Shown one piece after another: positions 34,001 through 42,510 of a DNA stretch of 64,000 nucleotides (its first letter is position 1; each line of letters starts with the position of its first letter). This stretch comes from Lentisphaerae bacterium GWF2_50_93 (GTDB lineage Bacteria > Verrucomicrobiota > Lentisphaeria > Victivallales > GWF2-50-93). Position numbers and translations under genes: made by a program. Location: contig MHBI01000098.1 of assembly GCA_001804815.1 (NCBI GenBank), positions 32,027 to 96,026 of the forward strand, given 5' to 3'. The notes below the pieces were generated by a model, which worked only from the letters and a program-made list of their open reading frames with translations, was not told the DNA's origin and did not search any database.

Positions 34001-35224
34001 ATGTCAGCCTACCAAGATGCCTTAAAATTCCTTTCCGATCTTGAAACATACGGAATCAAACTCGGCCTTGAACAGGTATCGGAACTTTTCTCAAAGGTTG
34101 GGAACCCCCAGGAAAAACTCTGTTTCATCCATGTCGCAGGCACGAACGGGAAAGGCTCGGTGTGCGCGATGCTTTCTTCATGCCTGAAGGCCGCTGGCTT
34201 CAAAACCGGCTTCTACAGCTCTCCGCATCTCGTGTCGGCCAGGGAACGCTTCAGGATCAATGGAAAAGCAATCTCTGAAAAGGAGCTTGCAAGCCTTGTC
34301 TTAAAACTCAAACCGCATGTCGAGGAGATGAAGTCAGCCGGAAAATGCCCGACTTTCTTTGAAGTAACGACAGTGCTGGCCGGAATGCACTTCGCAAAGG
34401 AAAAGGCTGACTTCGTGGTCTGGGAGACCGGCATGGGCGGACGTTTCGACGCCACGAACATCGTCACGCCAGTCGCATCAGTCATTACCGGAATCGGCAT
34501 CGACCATACCGCCTATCTCGGCTCAACTGAAGCTAAAATCGCCTTTGAAAAAGCAGGAATCATAAAACCAGGCGTCCCTGTTTTCTGCGGCAAACTCAGC
34601 AGGAATGCCATGGATGTCGTAAGGAAAAAGGCCAGGGAATCCGGTTCCGTGATAATATCCCCTGAAAAGGATCTCGGAAATATAAAACTGTCACTGAAGG
34701 GCGAGATACAACGAGAGAATGCCCGCCTCGTGCTGTCAATCCTCAGCTGGCTCGCTTCAGAATCCGAGCTGGACATGGAAAAGGCTGCCAAGGGTTTCTC
34801 AACGACAAAATGGCTTGCCCGCTTCCAGATCCTGAAAGACGGAAGCATCCTCGACGGTTCGCATAATCCCCAGGCTGTTTCAGTCCTTGTTTCAAACGCC
34901 AGGAAATATTTCCCCGGCGAAAAATTCTCCGTCATGTTCGGATGCCTGGCCGACAAAGATTCAAGTTCCGTCCTGGAGATTCTTGATAAAGTCGCGGATG
35001 AATTTATCTTTGTGCCGATAAAAGGCTCCAGGAAGAGCCTGTCGCCGGACGAACTGGAAAAGATATGCCGCAGGGTTTCAGACAAACCCGTCAAGAAGGC
35101 CCAATCTGTCGGGAAGGCGCTGGACATGGACCATGGAAAAAGATTTCTGATAACCGGCTCGTTATATCTGGCAGGACAGGTACTTTCGGAGTATTTTACA
35201 GAAGAAGAAATAGTAGACATATAA
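34001..35224 (+). CDS. folC: Bifunctional folylpolyglutamate / dihydrofolate synthase
   Basis: A 407-residue Mur-ligase-fold enzyme. The P-loop is FIHVAGTNGKGSVCAM (about residues 42-57), followed by GFYSSPHLVSARERFRING, the WETGMGGRFDATN motif, IDHTAYLG, and the C-terminal LDGSHNPQAV. It adds glutamate to folates and may also make dihydrofolate from dihydropteroate. Its length is normal. It lies between a lipoprotein and a coiled-coil protein on the same strand. Confidence 0.95.
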   Translation: MSAYQDALKFLSDLETYGIKLGLEQVSELFSKVGNPQEKLCFIHVAGTNGKGSVCAMLSSCLKAAGFKTGFYSSPHLVSARERFRINGKAISEKELASLVLKLKPHVEEMKSAGKCPTFFEVTTVLAGMHFAKEKADFVVWETGMGGRFDATNIVTPVASVITGIGIDHTAYLGSTEAKIAFEKAGIIKPGVPVFCGKLSRNAMDVVRKKARESGSVIISPEKDLGNIKLSLKGEIQRENARLVLSILSWLASESELDMEKAAKGFSTTKWLARFQILKDGSILDGSHNPQAVSVLVSNARKYFPGEKFSVMFGCLADKDSSSVLEILDKVADEFIFVPIKGSRKSLSPDELEKICRRVSDKPVKKAQSVGKALDMDHGKRFLITGSLYLAGQVLSEYFTEEEIVDI

Positions 35225-35263
35225 TTTTGTCAGCATCTGAAAAAATTTAAAGGAGAATGCAAC

Positions 35264-35611
35264 ATGAAGAAATATTTACTTATGACAGCCGCGGTTTTCA
35301 TGCTATGCGGGCTTTTCGTACTGGCTGAATCAGTATCTGAGAAGCTCGATACCTTGAAGAAGAAGAGGGCCGACGCGGCCGTCCAGCTCTACAACCGCAG
35401 GATCAAGCTCATCGAGGACGATCCGAAGCTCAAGGAAATCCATGACAAGATCATGGCGCTCCACAAGGATCTCGCCCTGAAACTTGAAAACGACCGCGAG
35501 GTGATCGAGCTTTCGACGCAGATAAGGGATATCGACGCCGATATCGAAAGGCTTTCCGAACAGATGAAGAAAGAAGAAAAGAAGGACGAAGGCAATAAGG
35601 AAAATCTATGA
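35264..35611 (+). CDS. Secreted coiled-coil protein, unknown
   Basis: A 115-residue protein with a signal peptide (about residues 1-22) followed by a continuous charged coiled coil to the end. AAAGGAG lies before the ATG. Its stop overlaps the rfbB start (ATGA), so the two are translated together. No family is recognised; its shape suggests a periplasmic spacer or chaperone. Confidence 0.7.
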   Translation: MKKYLLMTAAVFMLCGLFVLAESVSEKLDTLKKKRADAAVQLYNRRIKLIEDDPKLKEIHDKIMALHKDLALKLENDREVIELSTQIRDIDADIERLSEQMKKEEKKDEGNKENL

Positions 35612-36624
35612 AAAGCATTTTGGTTACAGGCGGTGCGGGTTTCATCGGGGCAAACTTCGTCAGCATGATCCTGACCGAGAAGAAGGGCGTCAAAGTTGTC
35701 AATCTCGACGCCCTCACCTACGCAGGCAACATGGAGAACCTCGCAAAGTTCATGAATGACAAGAACCACGTTTTCATACATGGCGACATCCGGAATCTGG
35801 AACTCGTGGAAAAGATCATCGGCGACCATAAGATAGAAGGCATCATGAATTTTGCGGCGGAAAGCCATGTCGACCGGTCAATATCCGGACCCGGCATCTT
35901 CATAGAGACAAATGTGTCAGGAACCTTGAACCTGCTGCAGTGCGCAAAGAAACTCGGTGTTAAAAGGTTCCTGCAGGTTTCAACGGATGAAGTGTATGGT
36001 TCCCTGTCTACGGGCGAGGATAAATTCTCGGAAAATACCAGCATAAAACCCAACTCACCCTACAGTGCCAGCAAGGCGGCCGCCGACCATCTCGTCCATG
36101 CCTTCCACCATACCTATGGCATGGATACTGTCATCACCAGATGCTCGAACAACTACGGTCCCTGCCAGTTTCCGGAAAAGATGATCCCGCTCTGCATCAA
36201 CAATATCAGGCAGGGCAAGCAGATACCTGTCTACGGCGACGGCATGCAGGTGCGGGACTGGATATATGTGCTTGACCACTGCAGGGCCATCTTCACGGTG
36301 TTCGAGAAAGGAATCAGCGGAGAAGTCTACAACATCGGAGGAAACAGCGAGAAGACCAACTTGGATCTGGTGAGAACCCTCCTCAAGCTCCTCGGCAAGG
36401 ATGAATCACTGATCTCATTCGTCAAGGACAGGCCCGGGCATGACAGGCGCTACGCCATAGACAATTCAAAAATAACGAATTCACTCGGGTGGAAGCCTTC
36501 GATGACTTTCGAACAAGGCATTGCCAGCACAGTCGACTGGTATCTCAAAAATAAAGCCTGGCTCGACCATGTCACCTCGGGAGAATATCAGACCTACTAC
36601 GACAAGATGTACCTGGGAAAGTAG
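35608..36624 (+). CDS. rfbB: dTDP-glucose 4,6-dehydratase
   Basis: A 338-residue extended SDR enzyme. The NAD motif is TGGAGFIGANF (residues about 7-17), the catalytic STDEVYGSL and Tyr-x3-Lys in YSASKAAADHLVHAF (near 152-156), and NNYGPCQFPEKMIPL is the typical substrate loop. It makes dTDP-4-keto-6-deoxyglucose for rhamnose and other deoxysugars. No rfbA, rfbC or rfbD lies beside it, which is unusual. A GNGxxxRDWIYVLDHC region is present as expected. Confidence 0.95.
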   Translation: MKSILVTGGAGFIGANFVSMILTEKKGVKVVNLDALTYAGNMENLAKFMNDKNHVFIHGDIRNLELVEKIIGDHKIEGIMNFAAESHVDRSISGPGIFIETNVSGTLNLLQCAKKLGVKRFLQVSTDEVYGSLSTGEDKFSENTSIKPNSPYSASKAAADHLVHAFHHTYGMDTVITRCSNNYGPCQFPEKMIPLCINNIRQGKQIPVYGDGMQVRDWIYVLDHCRAIFTVFEKGISGEVYNIGGNSEKTNLDLVRTLLKLLGKDESLISFVKDRPGHDRRYAIDNSKITNSLGWKPSMTFEQGIASTVDWYLKNKAWLDHVTSGEYQTYYDKMYLGK

Positions 36625-36635
36625 ATGAAGCTACA

Positions 36636-36773
36636 AAGGCACAGAGGCACAAAGTTGAATCATCTGGCTTTTAAGTAACTTGGAAGTTTGATCTCGAAAT
36701 ATACTCTTTCAAGAATGTCGGCGGTTTTTAGTATTAAATTCTAAAACTCTGTGCCTTTGTGCCTCTGTGCCTT
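36636..36773. repeat. Long-spaced perfect inverted repeat between rfbB and tyrA
   Basis: AAGGCACAGAGGCACAAAG (36636-36654) is repeated as its exact reverse complement at 36755-36773, with 100 nt between. It fills the gap between two convergent genes and could fold as a terminator or be a miniature mobile element. Confidence 0.8.
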
Positions 36774-36784
36774 CATGGTACTTT

Positions 36785-37666
36785 CTACCGTTTTTTCGCA
36801 ATCCATGAATCGCGGAGTTGTTTGGCGGATTGGAGCTTCTTCTCGACCTTCTGATATTCACGCTTGTGTATATTATTCCTGAAATCCTTCAGGTTCTTCT
36901 CGAATTCGCTTATGACCTTTATAATTGCCGGACTGTTGCTCTCGATTATCTCACGCCACATCTGCGGTGCAGACGAAGCAATCCTCGTCGTATCGCGGAA
37001 CCCTCCGGCACATCCTTTTTCCCGGACAGCCCTGCTCTTGCTGTCACCAAGCGTGGTCAGGGTCATAATCGCAGAAACGATGTGCGGCACATGGCTGGTA
37101 TGTGCGACTGTCATGTCATGGATACTGGCATCAATCTCCATGACCTCAGCTCCGGCTCTCCGCCAGAGGGTAGCGACTTCGCTTACCTGCCGTGGAGATT
37201 TTTTAGCCGCTGGAGTGAGAAAAACCATTGCCCCTTCATAAAGATCCCGCTGTGCGGCATCCGCTCCGCTCTGTTCTGAACCTGCCATTGGATGGCCTCC
37301 GACGAAGCAGACTCCTTTCCTGGAGAGAACCGGAGTGACAGTCCTTACAATTTTTTCCTTGACGCTACCGACATCAGTGACAACTGCCCCCTTCTTCCAG
37401 CATTTTGCGAACTTCGCACAGAAATCTATTATCATGGGGACTGGAAGGCATATTACAGTGATATCTGCATTTGCGACAGTCTCTTCAGCAGTGTCAAAAA
37501 CCTTGTCGACAACCTTGTTCTTCAAAGCCTGGACACGGGACTCCGGACGGCGGCTCCATCCGATCCGCTCATATCCCTTGTCCTTCAATGCAAGTCCAAG
37601 AGACGTTCCAAGCAGCCCGAAACCGATTATCGCGACAATTTTTCTGACAGGAATTTTGTTTTTCAT
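36785..37666 (-). CDS. tyrA: Prephenate dehydrogenase
   Basis: A 293-residue TyrA. The NAD motif is IIGFGLLGTSLGLAL (about residues 12-26), followed by DVGSVKEKIV and GGHPMAGSEQSG with the catalytic histidine, and HDMTVAHTSHVPHIVS. It oxidises prephenate to 4-hydroxyphenylpyruvate in tyrosine synthesis. No ACT domain is present, so feedback by tyrosine is not evident. The start at 37666 fits the family; upstream codons to 37750 do not. pheA and hisC lie upstream on the same strand. Confidence 0.94.
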   Translation of the reverse strand: MKNKIPVRKIVAIIGFGLLGTSLGLALKDKGYERIGWSRRPESRVQALKNKVVDKVFDTAEETVANADITVICLPVPMIIDFCAKFAKCWKKGAVVTDVGSVKEKIVRTVTPVLSRKGVCFVGGHPMAGSEQSGADAAQRDLYEGAMVFLTPAAKKSPRQVSEVATLWRRAGAEVMEIDASIHDMTVAHTSHVPHIVSAIMTLTTLGDSKSRAVREKGCAGGFRDTTRIASSAPQMWREIIESNSPAIIKVISEFEKNLKDFRNNIHKREYQKVEKKLQSAKQLRDSWIAKKR

Positions 37667-37759
37667 AGTGGAGGAAAGATAATCAGAAATGAGGGATAAA
37701 TCAAGGGATCCTATAAAAATTGGCATATGGTGCACAACAGTCCGCCGCAACTGTAATCT

Positions 37760-37945
37760 TTATTTTTTCTTGTATACCCGGATCCAGTCGACGTACATGT
37801 ATGTCGGATTGGGAGTCTTGTCGGTCGGCCAGCCGCTTCCCAGCGCCAGATCCACGAGAATGTAAAGCGGAACCTTGGCGGTCTAGGGGGTCTTCAGTTT
37901 TCTAAGTTCAATGCCGTCATAAAAAATTGCAAAAGACACTCGTCG
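37760..37945 (-). pseudogene. Remnant of the C-terminus of a GH16 glycoside hydrolase
   Basis: The minus strand encodes AIFYDGIELRKLKTP, then an in-frame TAG, then PLYILVDLALGSGWP and TYMYVDWIRVYKKK with a natural stop at 37760. This matches the last strands of family 16 beta-glucanases/galactanases (VDG...FYLIVNLAVGG...MYVDYVRVY). No upstream catalytic part remains. It is a decayed fragment lying between tyrA and the transporter fusion. Confidence 0.75.
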
Positions 37946-37973
37946 CCCTGAGCCTTCCCCGGGATTTAGCCGT

Positions 37974-39677
37974 TCAAGCCTTCGCCTTCTTATGGATCAC
38001 CAATGTCAGGTGGTTGCGGTCTTTTTCACGGACATAGCGGATATCGTCGACCATCTTGCGCATCAGCAGTACTCCCAGCCTGTCGGGTTCGCGTTCCCCT
38101 ATAGGCGAAGTGGTATCCGCTGGCGCCACTGACAGCGGATCGAACGGAATACCCGAATCCAGGAGTACGACGGAGAACGAATCCGGGGTGTCAATTATCC
38201 GGACCTCATAGGTCGTCTTCGCCTGGTAGGCGTAACTCATGCGATTGATGGAGAACTCCTCCAGATAGGCATGGCTGCAGATGTTGGTCGCTGCTTCTTC
38301 AACCGCCAGCTCCAACTGGAATACCTTGTCGGAACCAAGCCCCACGCTCTCAGCGCATTTCACGGCAAATCTGATGGCTGCTGCGACCTCGCCAGGATCC
38401 GTCGTGAATGTACGTGCACCAAGCGACACCGGTTGGACTTGGGCCTTTGCGCTTACCAGCCTCCTGATATCGATCCGGATGAGCAGGGAGATGGTCAAGG
38501 CAACTGCAAACAATCCTAGAAAAACCATTATGATCCCTGAATATCCGCCCGATGTCTGTCGTACCCAGGCGACAAAGACTGGGCCCGCCAGGCCGGCAGC
38601 CGCCCACGCCGTCAGTATGTAGCCGTGGATGGCTCCCAGCTGCCTGGTGCCGAACAAGTCGGCAATATAGGCGGGAATGCAGGCGAATCCGCCACCATAG
38701 CAGGTCATGATTAGGAATATCAGGATCTGGAAAACAAACGGATCAGTCACCCTGGACAACAGGAAGAACATCACCATCTGCAGGGCGAAGAACATTGTAT
38801 ATGCGTTGGGTCTGCCTATATAGTCCGACAGCGACGCCCATGCAATGCGCCCTCCGCCGTTGAACAGGCCCATGATACCGACCATGAAAGCAGCGCTGGC
38901 CGCTGACATTCCAGTGGATTCCTGGGCCATTGCCGATGCCACCGAGATGACGGCAATGCCGCAGGTGATATTGATGAAAAGCATCAGCCACAGGTAGGCA
39001 AAGCGCCGGGTCTTTACAGCCTCGTTCGCCATGAGCTGGCAGAGGTCGACCGCGATCTTCTTCTTCTGGGACGCGGACTCCCCCTTCCATCCTTCTGGAA
39101 CCCAGCCTGCCGGCGGTGGTGAGAGGTATTGCGAGGATGCGAATATGATTACAAAATAGACAAGACCAAGTGTGAAAAAGGTGTTGGCAAGTCCGATGTT
39201 CAAGATCATCTTATGTGTGATCGGCCCCGCTATCAGGGATGCAAAACCAAACCCCATGATCGCCAGACCAGTTGCCAGTCCGCGACGGTCCGGGAACCAC
39301 TTCACGAGCGTGGAAACCGGTGCAATATACCCGACACCCAGGCCGATACCGCCCAAAACACCGTAGCAGAGATATAGGCCGTACATGCTTCCCATGAGGA
39401 TTGCCAGGCCGGAACCTGCAATTCCAACACCGAAGAAAATGGCGGCAATCATGCCGGTTTTCCGCGGGCCCAGCTTCTCGACGAGATGCCCCAGCAGTGC
39501 GGCTGACAATCCCAGGAACAGAATGGAAATACTGAACGTTAACTGGACGTTCTTCAACGACCATCCCGTCTGCTCGATGATGGGCTTTGAAAAGACACTC
39601 CACGAATAGACCGATCCGATCGACAGGTGGATACCCACGGCAGAAGCTGCGATTAACCATCGGTTTTTTATCTTCAC
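37974..39677 (-). CDS. MFS transporter (OFA-like) fused to a C-terminal RsbW-type ATPase domain
   Basis: A 567-residue protein. Residues 1-400 are a 12-helix major facilitator of the oxalate/formate antiporter type (GVGYIAPVSTLVKWFPDRRGLATG, 12 residues of the MFS loop and a GxxxG-rich helix). Residues about 414-567 are a GHKL ATPase like anti-sigma kinases: N box LELAVEEAATNICSHA (Asn465), G1 LDSGIPFDPLS (Asp507), G2 DRLGVLLMRKMVDD. The C-terminal part closely resembles the RsbW-like protein at 16424-16834. It could sense transport and phosphorylate a STAS protein. It interrupts the pheA-hisC-tyrA run. A single open frame with no stop supports a true fusion. Confidence 0.9.
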   Translation of the reverse strand: MKIKNRWLIAASAVGIHLSIGSVYSWSVFSKPIIEQTGWSLKNVQLTFSISILFLGLSAALLGHLVEKLGPRKTGMIAAIFFGVGIAGSGLAILMGSMYGLYLCYGVLGGIGLGVGYIAPVSTLVKWFPDRRGLATGLAIMGFGFASLIAGPITHKMILNIGLANTFFTLGLVYFVIIFASSQYLSPPPAGWVPEGWKGESASQKKKIAVDLCQLMANEAVKTRRFAYLWLMLFINITCGIAVISVASAMAQESTGMSAASAAFMVGIMGLFNGGGRIAWASLSDYIGRPNAYTMFFALQMVMFFLLSRVTDPFVFQILIFLIMTCYGGGFACIPAYIADLFGTRQLGAIHGYILTAWAAAGLAGPVFVAWVRQTSGGYSGIIMVFLGLFAVALTISLLIRIDIRRLVSAKAQVQPVSLGARTFTTDPGEVAAAIRFAVKCAESVGLGSDKVFQLELAVEEAATNICSHAYLEEFSINRMSYAYQAKTTYEVRIIDTPDSFSVVLLDSGIPFDPLSVAPADTTSPIGEREPDRLGVLLMRKMVDDIRYVREKDRNHLTLVIHKKAKA

Positions 39678-39743
39678 TGCATTCTCCCTTGCGAGGTCTT
39701 CAGCAGCAGCTGACAGAAAATCAATCAGGAATTCATGAAGGGA

Positions 39744-40841
39744 TCAAGGAGAAACTATCGTTTTCAGAGCTGACAGGAACCTCAAGTTCTCGGCCTCGGT
39801 CCCGATGGAAACGCGGATCCATTCAGGAAGCTTGTATGGAGCCATGGGCCTTACAATCACGCCTTTTTTCTGTAGTTCGTTGAAGACTTCAAATCCATTT
39901 CCGACTTTGATCAGCATGAAGTTCGCGACTGGGGGTTCAAAGACAAGTCCCATTTCGGAACATGCCTTCATGATCAGCTGCGCCCCTTTCTTGTAGGTCC
40001 TGCGCGAACGGCTGACAAAACCCTGGTCGTCGAGCGCGGCGGCGGCGGCGATCTGCGCCATGCTGTTCACGTTGAAGGGCTGTCGTGATTTTTCAAGAAC
40101 CTGTATTATCTCCGGTTTCGCCATCCCGTAGCCGACACGGAGGCCGGCAAGCCCATATGCCTTTGAAAAGCTCCTGAGCACGATCACGTTCCTCTTCTCC
40201 CTAACATATGAAAGTGTGTCAGGCATCCTCTTGTATGTGATTTCCGCGTAAGCCTCATCAAAGACAACCAGCACATGGTCCGGAACCTTGTCCATGAATT
40301 TCCTGACATCCTTCTCCTTGACCATTGTTCCGGTCGGGTTGTTCGGATTGCAGACGAACACCACCCGAGTGTCTTCCTTAATCGCCTTGAGCATCGCCCT
40401 GAGATTATGGGTAAGCCCCTTCATCGGCACTTCAACGGCCTCAGCGCCGAACATTCCGCATATGATCTTGTAGATGACAAAGGCCTTCTCGCTCATCACG
40501 GCGGATGCTCCGGGATAGAGCAAGCTGTGCCCGATGAATTCAATTAGCTCGTTTGAGCCGCATCCGAAGATGAAATAATCCGGAGGGAGATTGTAGTGCT
40601 CTGAAATCCTCTTCCTCAGGTAGTATGCTCCTCCGTCCGGATACCTGTGCATCTCGGAACAGGCCTTCTTCATGGCCCTCATCGCCTTAGGCGACGGTCC
40701 GAGAGGAGATTCGTTTGAAGCCAGCTTTATAATGTTTTCGGGATCAATCCCTAGTTCCCTGGCGACCTCCTCTATCGGCCTGCCCGGCTGATAAGGAGAA
40801 ACTTTCATCACATGCGGATTGACGTGTTTTACTATAGACAT
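39744..40841 (-). CDS. hisC: Histidinol-phosphate / aromatic aminotransferase
   Basis: A 365-residue fold-type I aminotransferase of the HisC group. Features are KLASNESPLGPSPKAMRA, the FGCGSNELIEF loop, VFVCNPNNPTGTMV, FDEAYAEI, the PLP lysine in RSFSKAYGLAGLRVGYG and the C-terminal arginine in WIRVSIG. No other histidine gene is present. Its place directly behind pheA suggests a role in transamination of aromatic acids, as found for HisC homologues in other bacteria. Confidence 0.93.
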   Translation of the reverse strand: MSIVKHVNPHVMKVSPYQPGRPIEEVARELGIDPENIIKLASNESPLGPSPKAMRAMKKACSEMHRYPDGGAYYLRKRISEHYNLPPDYFIFGCGSNELIEFIGHSLLYPGASAVMSEKAFVIYKIICGMFGAEAVEVPMKGLTHNLRAMLKAIKEDTRVVFVCNPNNPTGTMVKEKDVRKFMDKVPDHVLVVFDEAYAEITYKRMPDTLSYVREKRNVIVLRSFSKAYGLAGLRVGYGMAKPEIIQVLEKSRQPFNVNSMAQIAAAAALDDQGFVSRSRRTYKKGAQLIMKACSEMGLVFEPPVANFMLIKVGNGFEVFNELQKKGVIVRPMAPYKLPEWIRVSIGTEAENLRFLSALKTIVSP

Positions 40842-40881
40842 GATTTATTTCCAATTTTCGATTTAGGATTTATGAACGTGG

Positions 40882-41036
40882 TACAGGCGTCTCGCCTGTA
40901 ACTTATTTTATTTTCAACAGGCGAGACGCCTGTACTACATTATTTGCCCCGAGAGCGAAACGCCTCGGGGCGCTCCTTTTCAAATCCCAAATTTCCAATT
41001 CACCGATTCTCCGTTTCACCGGCTCTCCGATTCATT
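40882..41036. repeat. Hairpin cluster between hisC and pheA
   Basis: TACAGGCG/CGCCTGTA (40882-40900) and ACAGGCG/CGCCTGT (40917-40933) are hairpins that are also reverse complements of each other. CCCCGAG/CTCGGGG follows (40947-40980). From 40996 come short units like CCGATTCTCCGTTTCACCGG, also seen inverted at 43467-43500. No gene is present. Confidence 0.7.
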
Positions 41037-41037
41037 C

Positions 41038-42111
41038 TTAAAGGATGTCCCTCGATCTCGGATAGCTGCCCAGTATCCTGACGAACTGGCACATCTCCCT
41101 GAGCTTCTCAAGCGCCTTCTGCGGAGCGGGATCCTCGTGGTGCCCGTGGAAATCAAGGAAGAAATAGTATTCCCAGTTCTTCCGCTTGGATGGACGGCTC
41201 TCGATCATGGTCAGCGTCACCTTCTCATTCTTGAACGGAAGAAGCGAATCATAGAGGGCGCCGACCCTGTCCTTTATCGCATAGCATATCGATGTCTTGT
41301 CGTCTCCTGTCTGGCGCGGTTCCTGCCGGCCGAGCACTAGGAACCTGGTCGTATTGTCCGCGTTGTCCTCGATGTTGTCGGCGATTATGTTGAGCTTGTA
41401 CATCTCAGCCGCAAGCGTGCTTGAAATCGCCGCGGAATATTTCTCCTCCGAGGCGACCCTGGAAGCCTTGGTCGAACTGGATGATTCAATGGTCTCAACG
41501 CCTGGCAGATTCTCCTGGATCCAGCTTCTGCACTGGCCGAGGACCTGCGCATGGCTGTAGACCTTCTTGATTTGAGTCTTCCTGCATTTGGCCAGGAGGT
41601 TGTGGTGTATCCGCATGTTTATCTCGGCGCAGACCTTGACCGACGAATTGATGAGCATGTCCAGCGTGTGGTTTATCGCACCCTCAGTCGAATTCTCGAT
41701 CGGCACGACTCCGTAGTCTATGCGTTCAGCCTCGACGTCGCTGAAGACATCCGATATGCTGGTCTTCGGTACATATGTGGCGCAATGCCCGAATTTTCCA
41801 AGTGCCGCAAGATGCGTGAACGATGCCTCAGGACCGAAAAATCCTATTCTCAACGGCTTCTCCAGCGAGATGGCCCCCGACATTATCTCCCTGTAGATCG
41901 CCCTCAGGGCCTGTGGCGTCATCGGCCCATTGTTAAGCTTGTCCAGCCTGGCGATAAGGGCCTTCTCACGTTCAGGCACATATATCTCGTGCGAGGTCTT
42001 CTTCTTGATGTGCCCTACTTCGATGACGTGCCTGTAGCGCTCATTGATGAGCTTGATTATCTGTTCGTCAATGTTGTCGATCTCTATCCTGAGTTCATTA
42101 AGACGTTGCAT
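41038..42111 (-). CDS. pheA: Bifunctional chorismate mutase / prephenate dehydratase
   Basis: A 357-residue P-protein. Residues 1-88 are an AroQ chorismate mutase (LRIEIDNIDEQIIKLINERY with the catalytic Arg/Lys helix). Residues about 90-270 are the dehydratase with FFGPEASFTHLAA, PIENSTEGAINHTLD and the catalytic TRF in NTTRFLVLG. Residues about 280-357 are an ACT domain with the phenylalanine-binding ESRPSK. It makes phenylpyruvate and is expected to be inhibited by phenylalanine. Hence prephenate goes to Phe here and to Tyr through tyrA. Confidence 0.96.
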   Translation of the reverse strand: MQRLNELRIEIDNIDEQIIKLINERYRHVIEVGHIKKKTSHEIYVPEREKALIARLDKLNNGPMTPQALRAIYREIMSGAISLEKPLRIGFFGPEASFTHLAALGKFGHCATYVPKTSISDVFSDVEAERIDYGVVPIENSTEGAINHTLDMLINSSVKVCAEINMRIHHNLLAKCRKTQIKKVYSHAQVLGQCRSWIQENLPGVETIESSSSTKASRVASEEKYSAAISSTLAAEMYKLNIIADNIEDNADNTTRFLVLGRQEPRQTGDDKTSICYAIKDRVGALYDSLLPFKNEKVTLTMIESRPSKRKNWEYYFFLDFHGHHEDPAPQKALEKLREMCQFVRILGSYPRSRDIL

Positions 42112-42189
42112 GGAAACCCCGCACTTTTATGATGATTTGCTGCAAAACGGTAAAATAACACCTTTTAAGAGTAAAGAAAATGGGATTGT

Positions 42190-42405
42190 ATTAAAAGTAG
42201 GGACGGGCTTTCTGTGTCCGGCGTAGCCCCTGGGCGAAGTCGGAAGCCTGTCCCATTCTTATGAACTATTAAGAATCTTGCCTGAGACAGGCAACTCCAC
42301 ATCAAACAAAAGACCAGTACCTTGCATTTTCCGGCTGTAGCCACGCCACTCTGCTGGCGTGCTCGTAAATTCAGGACGCGTCAACAGAGTGACGCGGCTA
42401 TAGCA
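42190..42405. repeat. Repeat cluster upstream of the spermidine-synthase-like gene
   Basis: AAAAGTAGGGACGGGCTTT and AGCCTGTCCC (42194-42255) form the reverse orientation of the covarying hairpin repeat, with a loop enlarged to over 30 nt. TGCCTGAGACAGGCAA (42280-42297) is a palindrome also found at 48807-48821. TAGCCACGCCACTCTGCTGG and CAACAGAGTGACGCGGCTA (about 42337-42402) form an imperfect inverted pair. No gene is seen in 42112-42510. Confidence 0.65.
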
Positions 42406-42510
42406 AAACATAAATCAATTCCTTAAGCATGCGTCAAATGCAAAGATTGATTTAGGGCATTGTAATGGTAATCTTATGGCCGTTCAAATAATGCTTGGGA
42501 CGTATTTACC

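Noticed and set aside
37760..37945. Stop-codon read-through in the GH16 fragment
   Set aside because: The upstream catalytic part is missing, so a TAG recoding event is not needed to explain the broken frame.
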